DNA of 64,000 nucleotides from Streptomyces sp. NBC_01304 (GCF_035975855.1 NZ_CP109055.1:7502001-7566000); one strand, 5' to 3'. Shown: positions 52,156-60,744, counted from the first letter of the stretch. Made by a program: numbers and translations. The notes: generated by a model not told the origin, from the letters alone.

Positions 52156-53703
52156 CTATCGCCGCCCATGCAGGCGACCGTCGGTATAAGACTCTGCCAT
52201 GGTGGTGGCGCCGGGAGCAGCGAGCTGCGTCAGAGCGTGTACGGCCGCGTCCATGCGGTCCGGCGAGTCCATGCCGGCGACCCATGTCACCATCTGCTGC
52301 TCCAATGTGGGCCACTCGCCTACGTGGTGGATGCGCCCCTGTTCGTAGAGCTGGGCTATCGGCTCAGCCCTCAATCGTTTTCCGTGCTTGGCCGTGACGG
52401 GCAAGACGGCGGGCATGACCATGTTCTCGGTGCGGTGCTCCCGCCCCAGTTCCTGCCACGCCTGGTGCAGGATTTGACGGCTCATGTCTCCGCCATAGTT
52501 GGACTCGACGACGATCGCGTCGGCCCTCAACTCGATGGCGAGTAGACACGTCTCCCGGCCCCAGGAGTCGGCGCCGCGATTACCGGAGCGGTCGTCCAGG
52601 ACGTATAGGTGTCCCTCACGGTCGCTGGCGGCAGCCACGATGCCGGTCTCGTCACCGACAGCGGATTCTCCGCCAGCGGGGTCGACGGCGACGACGATCC
52701 GTGCGAGGTCGATGCCCCGGAACTGGGCGGCGCTGATGCGGTTGTTGGTGATCCATGGCCACTGCCATACACCGCCGTCCTGCGGGCGGGGCTGCTGCAT
52801 GTACAACGACCACCAGACGCGTTCACCCACGGATCGACGGATCTCGGAGAGTGCGTCGGCGTCATACCGCTCGGGCCACAGAGGAGCCCCGACCTCGCGG
52901 CCGAGCGCGTCGTCCTCGGACAGGGCGAGGGCGGGCAGGTCGATGACTGTCCACCGGTCGCCCTCATCGGCGAGAACGCGGCCGGCAAGGTCGTCCTCGT
53001 CCCAGCGGGTCTGAATCAGGATGACGGAGCCGCCGGGCTCGATGCGGGTGAGCAGGACGGCCTGCCACCACTCCCACAGGCGTTTGCGCATGGTGGGGGA
53101 GGAGGCTTCGGCAGCGTCCTTGATCGGGTCGTCCACTACCGCGAGGTGGGCGCCCTTGCCGGTGAGGCCGCCGCCGACACCGGCCATGACGGCTCCGCCT
53201 TCGGTGCCGGTGAGGTCGAAGCGATTGGCGGCAGAAGAGCCGGGGCGCAGGCTGATGCCAAGCTGTGGCCCGTAGTTGAGGATTGCGTCGCGGATCCACC
53301 GGCCGTGATCATCAGCGAGATCAGAGGAGTAGGAGGCGATCATCACCCGATGTTCCGGGCGGCGCCGCAGGTACCAGAGGGGTGCCCAGCGGGCGGCTCG
53401 GCGGCTCTTGCCATGCCGCGGCGGCATCGTCAGGAGCAGCCTCGTCGGATGACCGGCTGCGACTTGCTCGAAGGCAGCGTCGATCTTGGCGAGGTGCGGG
53501 GCCTGCATCTCCCGCCCGTCCGTGAGGACGGAGGCCATCGCGCCGGGGGAGCGGTCCATCGCCAGTTCACGCTCGATGCGTACGAGCCGGGCGCGCAGTT
53601 CGGGGGTGGAGGCTGCGGCTATCTCACGGCGGCGCTGAGCGGGAAGCGACCGGTAGGTGTGGAGGACCGCGGCCTCGTCAGCTCTTGTCACCCTCGCCCG
53701 CAT
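52156..53703 (-). CDS. Phage terminase large subunit
   Basis: A 515-residue protein with both terminase domains. The ATPase has TMPPRHGKSRRAARW (Walker A, ~residues 91-105) and HLAVVDDPIKD as the Walker B region. The RNase H-like nuclease has VAVDPAGGE, IVVESNYGGD and MDAAVHAL with the acidic metal ligands. It packages DNA into the procapsid. It overlaps the small-subunit gene by 26 nt. The portal gene, its normal next neighbour, lies 17.4 kb away. Confidence 0.92.
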   Translation of the reverse strand: MRARVTRADEAAVLHTYRSLPAQRRREIAAASTPELRARLVRIERELAMDRSPGAMASVLTDGREMQAPHLAKIDAAFEQVAAGHPTRLLLTMPPRHGKSRRAARWAPLWYLRRRPEHRVMIASYSSDLADDHGRWIRDAILNYGPQLGISLRPGSSAANRFDLTGTEGGAVMAGVGGGLTGKGAHLAVVDDPIKDAAEASSPTMRKRLWEWWQAVLLTRIEPGGSVILIQTRWDEDDLAGRVLADEGDRWTVIDLPALALSEDDALGREVGAPLWPERYDADALSEIRRSVGERVWWSLYMQQPRPQDGGVWQWPWITNNRISAAQFRGIDLARIVVAVDPAGGESAVGDETGIVAAASDREGHLYVLDDRSGNRGADSWGRETCLLAIELRADAIVVESNYGGDMSRQILHQAWQELGREHRTENMVMPAVLPVTAKHGKRLRAEPIAQLYEQGRIHHVGEWPTLEQQMVTWVAGMDSPDRMDAAVHALTQLAAPGATTMAESYTDGRLHGRR

Positions 53704-54229
53704 CGCCTCCGGCGAGGTTGATCAGCCGTTCCAGTTCGTCCAGGCCCGCGGTCTCCACCTGGACGGCGCCGCCGTCCGGCCCGGACAGTTCCGTGCGGGC
53801 GGGTCGGTCCAGGCCGAGCAGGCGGCTGCTGCGTTCGATGATTCGTACCGCGCGGTCTACGGCTTGGTAGTCGCCGTTGCGGATCGCGGCGCGGTAGACG
53901 CCGAAGAAGAGTCGCTCGAGTCGCTCGACCATGAGCTGACGCAGCTCATCAGTGTTGGAGTCCAGGGCGGTGGTGCGCTCGACGAGGGCCTTGGAGACGT
54001 CCTTGCAGGCCAGCTCGATGAGCCGCTTGTCGGTGGGGGGCTCCAGGCCGCGTTTGTACTTGTCGATGCCATACCCCTGCGGGTACGCGACACCGTCAGA
54101 GTTGATCGCTGGGTCGGCGGCGAGCTTGCGGCCGATGGTCAGCCAGTCGACGCCGGCGAGCTTCAGGTCGATCGCGTCGGCGCGGCGCTGGGTGATGGCG
54201 GCCCGGGTGGCGCGGTTGGGGCGGCCCAT
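53678..54229 (-). CDS. Phage terminase small subunit-like protein
   Basis: A 183-residue protein from ATG 54229. An N-terminal helix-turn-helix-like part (TQRRADAIDLKLAGVDWLTI) is followed by helical central residues and a basic/acidic C-terminus ending GDAGEGDKS. This size and order (HTH, oligomerisation helices) fits TerS, and it directly precedes and overlaps TerL. The open frame upstream to 54358 is not supported. It would recognise the packaging site of the element. Confidence 0.72.
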   Translation of the reverse strand: MGRPNRATRAAITQRRADAIDLKLAGVDWLTIGRKLAADPAINSDGVAYPQGYGIDKYKRGLEPPTDKRLIELACKDVSKALVERTTALDSNTDELRQLMVERLERLFFGVYRAAIRNGDYQAVDRAVRIIERSSRLLGLDRPARTELSGPDGGAVQVETAGLDELERLINLAGGDAGEGDKS

Positions 54230-54453
54230 GACACAACTCCCTGGGCCCCGCGCCTGCTGTCCATGATCCCTGACCCAACCGCGAACCGCTTTGACCTGTT
54301 GGTTCACAAAAGCACAAGCAGGGGTGCGGGGAGGAACACAGCGGACACACGCGGGCACGGGACGTGGCGTCAGAGAGAGATCGGGGTGTGTTGGCGTGAG
54401 TGACGGAGGTGCCGCTCACGCCGGAGTGCCATCTGGTGAGGTTGGATGCCGCC

Positions 54454-55971
54454 CTACGCGCTGTCCTCGGCAATGCGAGGGAACAGCGGGTTCGCGGGAG
54501 GGAGACTCCCATCGATCTCTGTGCACTGCCTGGCGATTCGGGAGGCGGCATCCGGGAGGAACGGCTGCAACTGGTCGCCCAGTGCGCGGCATGCCTGAAC
54601 GAGGGTGGCGAGAACTGCGTCGAGACGTTCCCCGGCTTCGTGGTCGCCGCCCTGCTCGGCTTTGGCCAGCTCCCAGGGGCGGGCGTTGTCGATGCAGCGG
54701 TTGGCTTCCTCCACGATCGTCCAGACTGCGGCGGCTGCTCGGCGGAAGTCGAAGTCGTACAAGGCTGCATCCACTTGGCCCGGGACATCGCGGCAGGCCG
54801 CAGCTAGAGGTTCGGTGGCCGGAGCGTCAGCCAGGGGTGCATGGCCGTTGCGGTAGCGGTGGACCATGGTCACGACCCGGTTGACGAGATTCCCAAGACC
54901 GCCTGCCAGGTCGGCGTTGGCTCGGGCAATGAGCCGCTCCCGGGTGAAGTCGGCGTCACCGACTCTGGGGACTTCCCGCAGGAGCCACCAGCGCACCGCG
55001 TCCGTGCCGAACTCTTCGACCAGGTCGGCAGGGTCGACGGTGCTGCCGCTGGACTTGCTGATCTTGCGTCCGTCGACGGTGAGGTAGTCGTGGACGAGGA
55101 TGTCGGTGGGCAGCGGCAGCCCTGCGGAGAGGAGCATGGCCGGCCAGTACACGGCGTGGAAGCGCACCACCCCCTTGCCGACCAGGTGGACGCGCCGCTC
55201 GCTCCGTACCCACCACTGCGCATAGGCCTCGTCGCTGTCGCCGTATCCGAGGCTCGTGACGTAGTTGCCGAGCGCGTCCCACCACACGTAGATGACCTGG
55301 CTGGCGTCGCCCGGTACAGGGATGCCCCAGCCACGGGCCCGGGTGTGGGACCGGGAGATGGAGAAGTCGTGCAGCCCGCTATTAATGAGGGCGAGGACTT
55401 CGTTGCGGCGGGCAGCCGGTTCGATCCGTAGGGTCCCGCTGGAGATCAGATCGTGCAGGGTGTCGGCATAGCGGGATAGGCGGAAGAACCAGTTCTCCTC
55501 GGCGACCAGTTGGGGTTCGGTGCCGTGCTCGGTACATCGGCCGTCGACGAGGTCGGCCGGGGTGTAGAACTGCTCGCAGCCGACGCAGTACAGGCCTTCG
55601 TAGTGCTTGCGGTACAGGTCTCCGGCCGTGGCGCACTGGCGCCAGAGCCGCTCCACGCCGATGCGGTGGCGTGGGTCGCGGCTGGTGCGGATGAAGTCGT
55701 CGAAGGACAGCGCCAGTGGTTCGCGTAGTGCGGCGAAGGCTTCGGCGTTGCGGTCGACGAGGGTCTGGACGTCGATGCCTTCGGCCTCGGCGGCCAGGAC
55801 GTTCTTGAGTGAGTTGTCGTCGGTGCCGCTGAGGAACCGGACCTGATCGCCACGGTGGCGGCGATGCCGGGCGAGGACGTCCGCCTGCACCAGTTCCAGG
55901 GCGAAGCCCAGGTGGGGGCGGGCGTTGACGTACGGGATCGTCGTGGTGATGTAGTGCTGTGGTGCGGTCAT
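54454..55971 (-). CDS. metG: Methionyl-tRNA synthetase (accessory copy likely)
   Basis: A 505-residue class I synthetase. ITTTIPYVNARPHLGFALE holds the HIGH-type motif as PHLGF; the zinc knuckle is CVGCEQFYTP...CTEHG; KMSKS appears as KISKSSG near residue 300. The C-terminal anticodon-binding domain has PWELAK. It lacks the extra C-terminal dimerisation domain found in many longer MetRS. Its 216-nt leader contains two GC-rich hairpins. It sits beside phage and hypothetical genes, so it is probably not the housekeeping copy; that needs the rest of the genome. Confidence 0.9.
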   Translation of the reverse strand: MTAPQHYITTTIPYVNARPHLGFALELVQADVLARHRRHRGDQVRFLSGTDDNSLKNVLAAEAEGIDVQTLVDRNAEAFAALREPLALSFDDFIRTSRDPRHRIGVERLWRQCATAGDLYRKHYEGLYCVGCEQFYTPADLVDGRCTEHGTEPQLVAEENWFFRLSRYADTLHDLISSGTLRIEPAARRNEVLALINSGLHDFSISRSHTRARGWGIPVPGDASQVIYVWWDALGNYVTSLGYGDSDEAYAQWWVRSERRVHLVGKGVVRFHAVYWPAMLLSAGLPLPTDILVHDYLTVDGRKISKSSGSTVDPADLVEEFGTDAVRWWLLREVPRVGDADFTRERLIARANADLAGGLGNLVNRVVTMVHRYRNGHAPLADAPATEPLAAACRDVPGQVDAALYDFDFRRAAAAVWTIVEEANRCIDNARPWELAKAEQGGDHEAGERLDAVLATLVQACRALGDQLQPFLPDAASRIARQCTEIDGSLPPANPLFPRIAEDSA

Positions 55972-56016
55972 CGGAACCTCCAGTTGCGAGGCGGAGCTCC
56001 GAGTCCGAAAACAGAT

Positions 56017-56039
56017 CGAGGCCCCGTCTCGGGGCCTCG
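56017..56039 (-). terminator. Perfect GC hairpin in the MetRS leader
   Basis: CGAGGCCCCG (56017-56026) and CGGGGCCTCG (56030-56039) pair perfectly across TCT. On the minus strand it is followed by ATCTGTTTTC. A second hairpin, GCCCCGC/GCGGGGC, lies at 56063-56078. Either this terminates the gene at 56188 or the pair forms an attenuator for MetRS. No T-box sequence is present. Confidence 0.6.
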
Positions 56040-56187
56040 GAAATGCGCGTCCGGTATCAGCAGCCCCGCTGGCGGGGCATCATCTCGATTCGGAATGAAG
56101 GCGCGATCATGCGCCGATGCTAGCAGCGGCTCCAGGCTCCACGGCAGGGATTATTTCCCGAGATGCGGCGCTGTATCTCTCGGTGAT

Positions 56188-56487
56188 TTACGAGCCGAGC
56201 AGTCGCACTCCTCGCACCGCGGCCGCGGCAGAGATGCGCAAGGCCAGCAGATATTCGGTGTCCGTGATGGAGCCGTCGTCGCTGCTGCCACCCACGGTGA
56301 TCTCGATCGAGTCCTGGCTGACGGTGTAGCTCGCGTAATACGAGGTCTTGTCCTCGCAAGCCACGATGTCGCCGAGGAACCGCAGCACGTCGTCACGCTC
56401 CATGACGAAGACGCCGATCAGTAGACCAGCTCGATGCTCCCAGCCGGCCATGTGCTGTCTGACCCTGGCGAGTTGTGCGTCATCCAC
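56188..56487 (-). CDS. Hypothetical protein
   Basis: A 99-residue protein beginning MDDAQLARVRQHMAGWEHRA, with alternating hydrophobic strands (LLIGVFVMERDDVLRFL; ISAAAAVRGVRLL). I recognise no family. Codon usage is normal for the region. It lies 18 nt downstream of the gene at 56506 on the same strand, so they may be cotranscribed. The MetRS leader hairpins follow it. Confidence 0.5.
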   Translation of the reverse strand: MDDAQLARVRQHMAGWEHRAGLLIGVFVMERDDVLRFLGDIVACEDKTSYYASYTVSQDSIEITVGGSSDDGSITDTEYLLALRISAAAAVRGVRLLGS

Positions 56488-56505
56488 CCCTGCGCACCCG
56501 GACCG

Positions 56506-56838
56506 TCAGCTTCGCCTGGACCCGGCTCGGGCCGTGTCGGTGGCGCGATGGCCGGGGTGGGCCAGGACGATGCCGGGACCCCATCGGTAGGTGAGCTCCC
56601 GGGCAGGCACCATGCCGGAAGTCATACGGACCCTGAGTTCGACAGCGCCGTCCGGGTGCCTGTGGCGAGCGTGAATCGACGCCCAGCGCCAGGCGCCGTC
56701 GTTCCAGATCCAGGCAGCGGGCTCGTGCCCGGCCGGGTACACATCCGTGCGCACGCCGTGAGCCTCGTGCTCATCGCGAGTTGGGGCCTCGATGGGGTCG
56801 ATGGCAGGGGCGGTGCCCGGCGGCTCCAAATAGAACAT
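56506..56838 (-). CDS. Hypothetical protein
   Basis: A 110-residue protein with WIWNDGAWRWASIHARHRH and VELRVRM centred in it, and a basic C-terminus. No family is recognised. It is the first gene of a likely pair with 56188-56487. Its start is about 50 nt from the left end of the TIR element at 56887, so the insertion lies just outside its promoter region. Confidence 0.5.
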   Translation of the reverse strand: MFYLEPPGTAPAIDPIEAPTRDEHEAHGVRTDVYPAGHEPAAWIWNDGAWRWASIHARHRHPDGAVELRVRMTSGMVPARELTYRWGPGIVLAHPGHRATDTARAGSRRS

Positions 56839-56886
56839 GAGTGCGATGATAGGTGAAGTGTCGTGCTACGCGATGTGACGACGACC

Positions 56887-56929
56887 TGACCTGTCGCAAT
56901 GAAGGTTGAGTGATTCTCAGCGAAGGTTG
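56887..56929 (+). repeat. Left terminal inverted repeat
   Basis: 43 bases, flanked on the outside by CGACC (56882-56886). It is near-identical to the complement of 57473-57515. Confidence 0.85.
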
Positions 56930-56997
56930 GTGACCGCAGGCTTCCCTGCCCAGCCGCTTCCGGCGCGGAATTTTCCGGCGGTCGCTAGTGTCGGCCC

Positions 56998-57417
56998 ATG
57001 TCCAGTCCTGGAGACGTGCCGCCGGAGATCCTGAACCGGTCGCGGTCGATCTGCCGGCAACTGCCCGAGTCGTACGAGGAACCAGCCTGGATCGGCGTGC
57101 GCTGGCGGATCCGTACGCGGACGTTCGTCCATGTCTACACGCCGGACGTGGATCGCTACCCGGTCTACGCCTCGTATGCGACCGCAGATCAGGAACTGGT
57201 CGTGATGACTTTTCGGGTACCCGTCGACGACCTGCTCGGCCTGACCGCCGGTGGGTTCCCGTTCCTCCGTGCCGACTGGGGCCATAACGTCGTCGCCGCC
57301 GTTCTCGGTGACCACACCGACTGGACCGAGCTTGCGGAACTGATCACCGACAGCTACCGCAAGATGGCCCCGAAGTTCCTCGCCGCGCGGGTCCCCCTCC
57401 TGCCACCGATCAGCTGA
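56998..57417 (+). CDS. MmcQ/YjbR family protein inside the TIR element
   Basis: A 139-residue protein with the MmcQ/YjbR pattern: ICRQLPESYEEPAW, RIRTRTFVHVY, VVMTFRVP and WGHNVVAAVL. These proteins have a MmcQ-like (CyaY-like) fold, are sometimes annotated as DNA-binding, and lack a settled function. The ATG at 56998 has no ribosome site but lies 6 nt after TAGTGT (56986-56991), a good -10, so the transcript may be leaderless. It lies wholly within the inverted-repeat element at 56887-57515. Confidence 0.8.
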   Translation: MSSPGDVPPEILNRSRSICRQLPESYEEPAWIGVRWRIRTRTFVHVYTPDVDRYPVYASYATADQELVVMTFRVPVDDLLGLTAGGFPFLRADWGHNVVAAVLGDHTDWTELAELITDSYRKMAPKFLAARVPLLPPIS

Positions 57418-57472
57418 CCGGCGGTGGGCCTCGTCTCCCGCCACAAGGACCGAATCCGCAGAAGCAGCCGCT

Positions 57473-57515
57473 CAACCTTCGCCGAGAATCACTCAACCTT
57501 CATTGCGACAGGTCA
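57473..57515 (-). repeat. Right terminal inverted repeat
   Basis: 43 bases, complementary to 56887-56929 with one mismatch, followed outside by CGACC (57516-57520). Confidence 0.85.
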
Positions 57516-57634
57516 CGACCGATAGATGGCCCGCCTGCGTATCGTCGCCGCACCGTCCTCCAAACACCACAGGATTGATGTCTGAGCCATGGGCAGTCGG
57601 ACGCGGCCGGCTCGGCAGGATCCGACAGCAGGCC

Positions 57635-58414
57635 TCACTCGATGGCTGCTTCCGCCCGCAACGCGTCGCGCAGAGCCTCTGCTTGACGCAGGCCAGGGAA
57701 GTTCCCGCAGGCTTTGGTTAGCAGGGCCAGTGCCGCCCCGGGGTAGGCAGTGAGCAGGGCGAGGAGGAGTCCGGCCTTGGCTGCCCTGGTGGTCTTCCAG
57801 TAGCGGAGGGCGGATGGTCCGGGGATGCCCTGGCGGAAGGTCATCGCGAGTACGAGCGCGAAGACGGAGATGCACCAGGCTGAGTAGCCGATGTGGAGGT
57901 AAAGCCCTGCACCGGCGGGAAGTTGAGGATGCAACAGGGCCTCGATGAGCACGAAGGGCACAATGCTGAGGATCGCGAAGACCAGTACGCCTGCCACCAA
58001 CAGAGCCGTCTCCCAGAGCCAAGACCAGACGAGGCGACGCGCCCAGAGCCGTCCTAGGACGGGGACGAATCCTGCACCGTCATGGTCGAGGGCACTCTCC
58101 ACCAGGGCCCGGTGCCAGGCCTGCGCACTGCCTTCGAGCAGGCTGTGGCGCGAGGGCGGCGGTCTCATCAGGGAGGCGTCGGCAGGCTCGTCTCCTTCCG
58201 GAGCGTCCTGCTCTTCGTCGGCGTCGTCGATGACGTCCAACCGGATGCAGCGGGCGAGCTCGTCCAAGTCGCCTACTAGGGACGGAAGTTCATCAGCTGG
58301 GACGTTGCGGGAAGTGGCCAGGTGCACCACCGAGTCATGCTCTTTCACGTGCCAGGCGTAATCCACGTGGGCGCGGATCGTGGTGCGGTTGGGGCGGAGG
58401 GCGTGCAGGCGCAC
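57635..58414 (-). CDS. Membrane protein of unknown function
   Basis: A 259-residue protein from the first available GTG, 58414. Residues ~120-215 contain two or three hydrophobic segments (ALLVAGVLVFAILSIVPFVLI; GYSAWCISVFALVLAM). The N-terminal part is soluble and acidic. A striking point is that the frame is open upstream for 42 more codons with normal codon use, and is interrupted only by the TAG at 58541-58543 that ends the preceding gene. There is no good ribosome site at 58414. The two genes may therefore be one interrupted reading frame. Confidence 0.55.
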   Translation of the reverse strand: MRLHALRPNRTTIRAHVDYAWHVKEHDSVVHLATSRNVPADELPSLVGDLDELARCIRLDVIDDADEEQDAPEGDEPADASLMRPPPSRHSLLEGSAQAWHRALVESALDHDGAGFVPVLGRLWARRLVWSWLWETALLVAGVLVFAILSIVPFVLIEALLHPQLPAGAGLYLHIGYSAWCISVFALVLAMTFRQGIPGPSALRYWKTTRAAKAGLLLALLTAYPGAALALLTKACGNFPGLRQAEALRDALRAEAAIE

Positions 58415-58540
58415 ACATCGCAGGCCGACTCCCAGTTCCTCCGTGTGGAAGTCGCTGACGAGCGGGGCTTTGAGGGCCTCGGGGTCGCTGGCGCCGACGG
58501 CCTCGCGCGCGTCGGTATCCGACTCGTCGAGAACTGGCCA

Positions 58541-58918
58541 CTAGGTGAGTTCGACGACAGCTTCGGGGTGATGACCCAAGGGGCACCAGAGGTAGACCTC
58601 TTCGCCTGGGGCGTCCTGCTGGGCGTACCACTCGTAGTAGGCGAGCAGGACCTCGGTCAGGCTCTCGACGGTGGTCTCTGCCCACCGGGCGGCCTCTGAG
58701 ACCTCCTGAAGTACGGGGGCCCACGCCTCCGCCCACTTGGCCGGCGTTCCGTACACCTCCTCCATAAGAGCAAAGGGCATTGGTATCCAAGGGTGTGGGA
58801 CGTCTTCGATCTCGGGCCAGATCATGGGTTCTCCCTCAGGTGCCTCGTGTACCCAGTGGACAGGAGCGGCTGACGCCCCGTGGGCAGCGGCAGCGTATGT
58901 CCCGCTCACAATGCTCAT
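58541..58918 (-). CDS. Hypothetical protein ending at an in-frame amber codon
   Basis: A 125-residue protein from ATG 58918, preceded by GGCGGAG. It contains VTPAKW-like WAEAWAPVLQEVSEA and ends YLWCPLGHHPEAVVELT at TAG. It is in the same frame as the membrane gene downstream with no other stop between, so it may be the first part of a longer protein. No family is recognised. Confidence 0.5.
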   Translation of the reverse strand: MSIVSGTYAAAAHGASAAPVHWVHEAPEGEPMIWPEIEDVPHPWIPMPFALMEEVYGTPAKWAEAWAPVLQEVSEAARWAETTVESLTEVLLAYYEWYAQQDAPGEEVYLWCPLGHHPEAVVELT

Positions 58919-59533
58919 CCGCTCCGCCTGGACCGCCGCGGTCGGGTCGCGGGGGTGATGAGTACGCCGTAGTCGGTGAAGTCCGCCGCCACGGCCGGAA
59001 TGAACCACAAGCGGACATCACTCCTGGCGGTGGGTCACGGCCTGCACCTGCGACAGTGTGATCGTCGGCACCGGCGGCGAACGCTTTGCCATCCTCATCC
59101 AAGTCGGCGAGGACTAGTGACAGTAGGGGCGGCCGCGGATGAGGTTCGCACTTGATGATGAGCGACGCGGCCGCCCCGAGAGGCAGCGTACAGCGATCAT
59201 TCAGGCCGACGGGGCACACCTGGCGTGGTGGCCGACCCCGAGAGTTTCCACGATGCGAAAGGAAACAGAGTCGCTGCGTCCCGTCTGAGTCAGGGAGGGT
59301 TCGACGCGCTGGTGGCTCATGCTGCTGGGGCTTCCCGCTAACAGGGGGAACGTCCGTTTACCGCCGTCATGCCGAGTCCTCGCGTGTGGCAGGTACGGGG
59401 TCTGGCTGGAAACGGATTGCGGTCGCAATGTCTCACTGGTAGAACTGGCCAGACTCGTGACCTCTGTGAACACATGACACAGGAGGGACGAGTGAACAGT
59501 CTCGGTTCACAACTCAGTTACGGGGGTGGCTGC
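58919..59533. other. Intergenic stretch before the type VII-like operon
   Basis: About 600 bases. Overlapping open frames on both strands have no recognisable protein. A short frame ending near 59129 (ERFAILIQVGED) has coding-like composition but no start. The promoter of the operon beginning at 59534 should lie here; no -10/-35 is convincing. Confidence 0.4.
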
Positions 59534-59866
59534 ATGAAGTTCGACATGGGGTCGACGACGCTGGCCCAGCTCGGCAAGAGCACGGTGGGATCCAGCGACG
59601 ACCTGGGTGCGCTGATCCAGCAGCTGGTCGCCGCGGCGCAGCCGCTGGAGGGCAAGTTCAACGGGGCCGGCCGGGCCGCGTTCGACGCGTTCAAAGACAA
59701 TTCGGACGAGATCACGGCCGCGCTGAACGGGTCGCTGTCCGCGATCCTGGGCGGCCAGGGCGGCATGAACGAGTCCTTCAACACGGGCATGCAGGAGCAG
59801 GCCGACGTCGTCAACCAGCACATGGGTGCTGCCAACTTCGACGCTGCCCGGTTCGGCGCGCGCTAA
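59534..59866 (+). CDS. WXG100/ESAT-6-like secreted protein
   Basis: A 110-residue helical-hairpin protein from ATG 59534, preceded by GGGGG. The middle contains FNGAGRAAFDAFKDN, where a Gly-turn replaces the classic WxG but the size and helix-turn-helix layout match the ESAT-6/WXG100 superfamily. It has no signal peptide, as expected for type VII secretion. It is the first of four cooperating genes that end with a modular toxin. It is likely a co-secreted partner. Confidence 0.72.
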   Translation: MKFDMGSTTLAQLGKSTVGSSDDLGALIQQLVAAAQPLEGKFNGAGRAAFDAFKDNSDEITAALNGSLSAILGGQGGMNESFNTGMQEQADVVNQHMGAANFDAARFGAR

Positions 59867-59884
59867 GCGAGGGGGACTTCCAAC

Positions 59885-60193
59885 ATGGCTAACCAGGACC
59901 GTAATTCGTACGACATCGCCGCCTCGACCGAAGTGCAGGGCAGCCTGCTCGCGATCGTCGGCCGCCTCGAGCTGGTGCTCGGCGACCGCGATGCCGCGGT
60001 GAAGGCCGCGATGGCCGAGTTCCAGGCCGACGGGGTCTCCGAGGAGTACCACGGCAAGGAAGTCCGCTGGAACAAGGCGGCCAACGAGGTACGCGAAATC
60101 ATCAAGCTGGTGCGCTCGGCGCTGGAGAAGAACGACGAGACCGCCCGGTCCACGCTCGCGCGAGCCAAGGCCGCGGTCGACAACATCGGCTGA
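59885..60193 (+). CDS. Second ESAT-6/WXG100-like small protein
   Basis: A 102-residue protein, ATG 59885 after GAGGGGG. Helical hairpin: LLAIVGRLELVLGDRDAAV, then DGVSEEYHGKEVRWNKAANE with a WNK turn, and a C-terminal helix LARAKAAVDNIG. It is 18 nt after the first member, so a heterodimer pair like EsxA/EsxB is probable. Confidence 0.68.
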   Translation: MANQDRNSYDIAASTEVQGSLLAIVGRLELVLGDRDAAVKAAMAEFQADGVSEEYHGKEVRWNKAANEVREIIKLVRSALEKNDETARSTLARAKAAVDNIG

Positions 60194-60285
60194 TCGCCGA
60201 GGGCAGCAGATGAACGGGCCTCGGCAGCCGGATATGGCTGCACGCTGTCCCGGATTGATGGACGGCAGTCAGTAGGGGGATTTTC

Positions 60286-60744
60286 GTGACGCGTTGGGAC
60301 ATTCAGCCCCTCGGGGTGCAGGGCTCGTTGAGCGTGACTAAGCAGGGCGCCGAGCAGCTCGAGAAGGCCGCCGGGGACCTGCTCAAGCATCTTGCCAGCG
60401 CGGCCGCCAATGCAGGGACGGTCGTGCCGGGCTCCGCGCACTTCGACTTCACCGGTCCGGTGGCCCCGGGCCAGGCCCGGCCCGGCTCACCGATGGGGCC
60501 CATCGCCGTCGCGCTGTCCCGATGGATGGAGAACCGGCGGCCGAAGCTGGAGTTCATGGCGACCAGGACCCTGAACTCCTACAAGGGGGCCGTTGAGGCG
60601 GTCAACGCCTACAGCCAGGGCAACCTGGAGCAGGCGGCCAACGCGCAAAGCGAGGCAGTGCGGGCGCCGCGCATGCCTGATATGCCGCAGGGGCCCGGCC
60701 TGTATCAGCCGCCCGCTGCCGGGGGCCAGGGGGCTACGAAGTGA
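60286..60744 (+). CDS. DUF6507-family protein
   Basis: A 152-residue protein starting at GTG 60286, TRWDIQPLGVQGSL. It is helical with a Pro/Gly-rich tail and an overall shape like DUF6507 proteins that accompany actinobacterial WXG toxin genes. It overlaps the toxin gene by 4 nt (GTGA). It may be an adaptor or chaperone for toxin export, judged by coupling. Confidence 0.62.
   Translation: MTRWDIQPLGVQGSLSVTKQGAEQLEKAAGDLLKHLASAAANAGTVVPGSAHFDFTGPVAPGQARPGSPMGPIAVALSRWMENRRPKLEFMATRTLNSYKGAVEAVNAYSQGNLEQAANAQSEAVRAPRMPDMPQGPGLYQPPAAGGQGATK

Larger units (their letters stand above)
56887..57515. mobile_element. 629-bp element with 43-bp terminal inverted repeats carrying a MmcQ/YjbR gene
   Basis: The left repeat (56887-56929) and the right repeat (57473-57515, read on the opposite strand) share 42 of 43 bases; the one difference is A at 56920 against the complement at 57482. 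Both begin TGACCTGTCGCAATGAAGG, and each contains two copies of GAAGGTTG. The five bases flanking each outer end are CGACC on both sides, consistent with a target-site duplication. The only gene inside encodes a MmcQ/YjbR-like protein, with no transposase, so it would need a helper. Non-autonomous miniature transposons with a cargo gene fit this shape. Confidence 0.7.

Noticed and set aside
55972..56150. Possible T-box before MetRS
   Set aside because: No GGTGGnACC antiterminator sequence and no AGAGAG/GAA Stem I pattern, unlike the AspRS leader.
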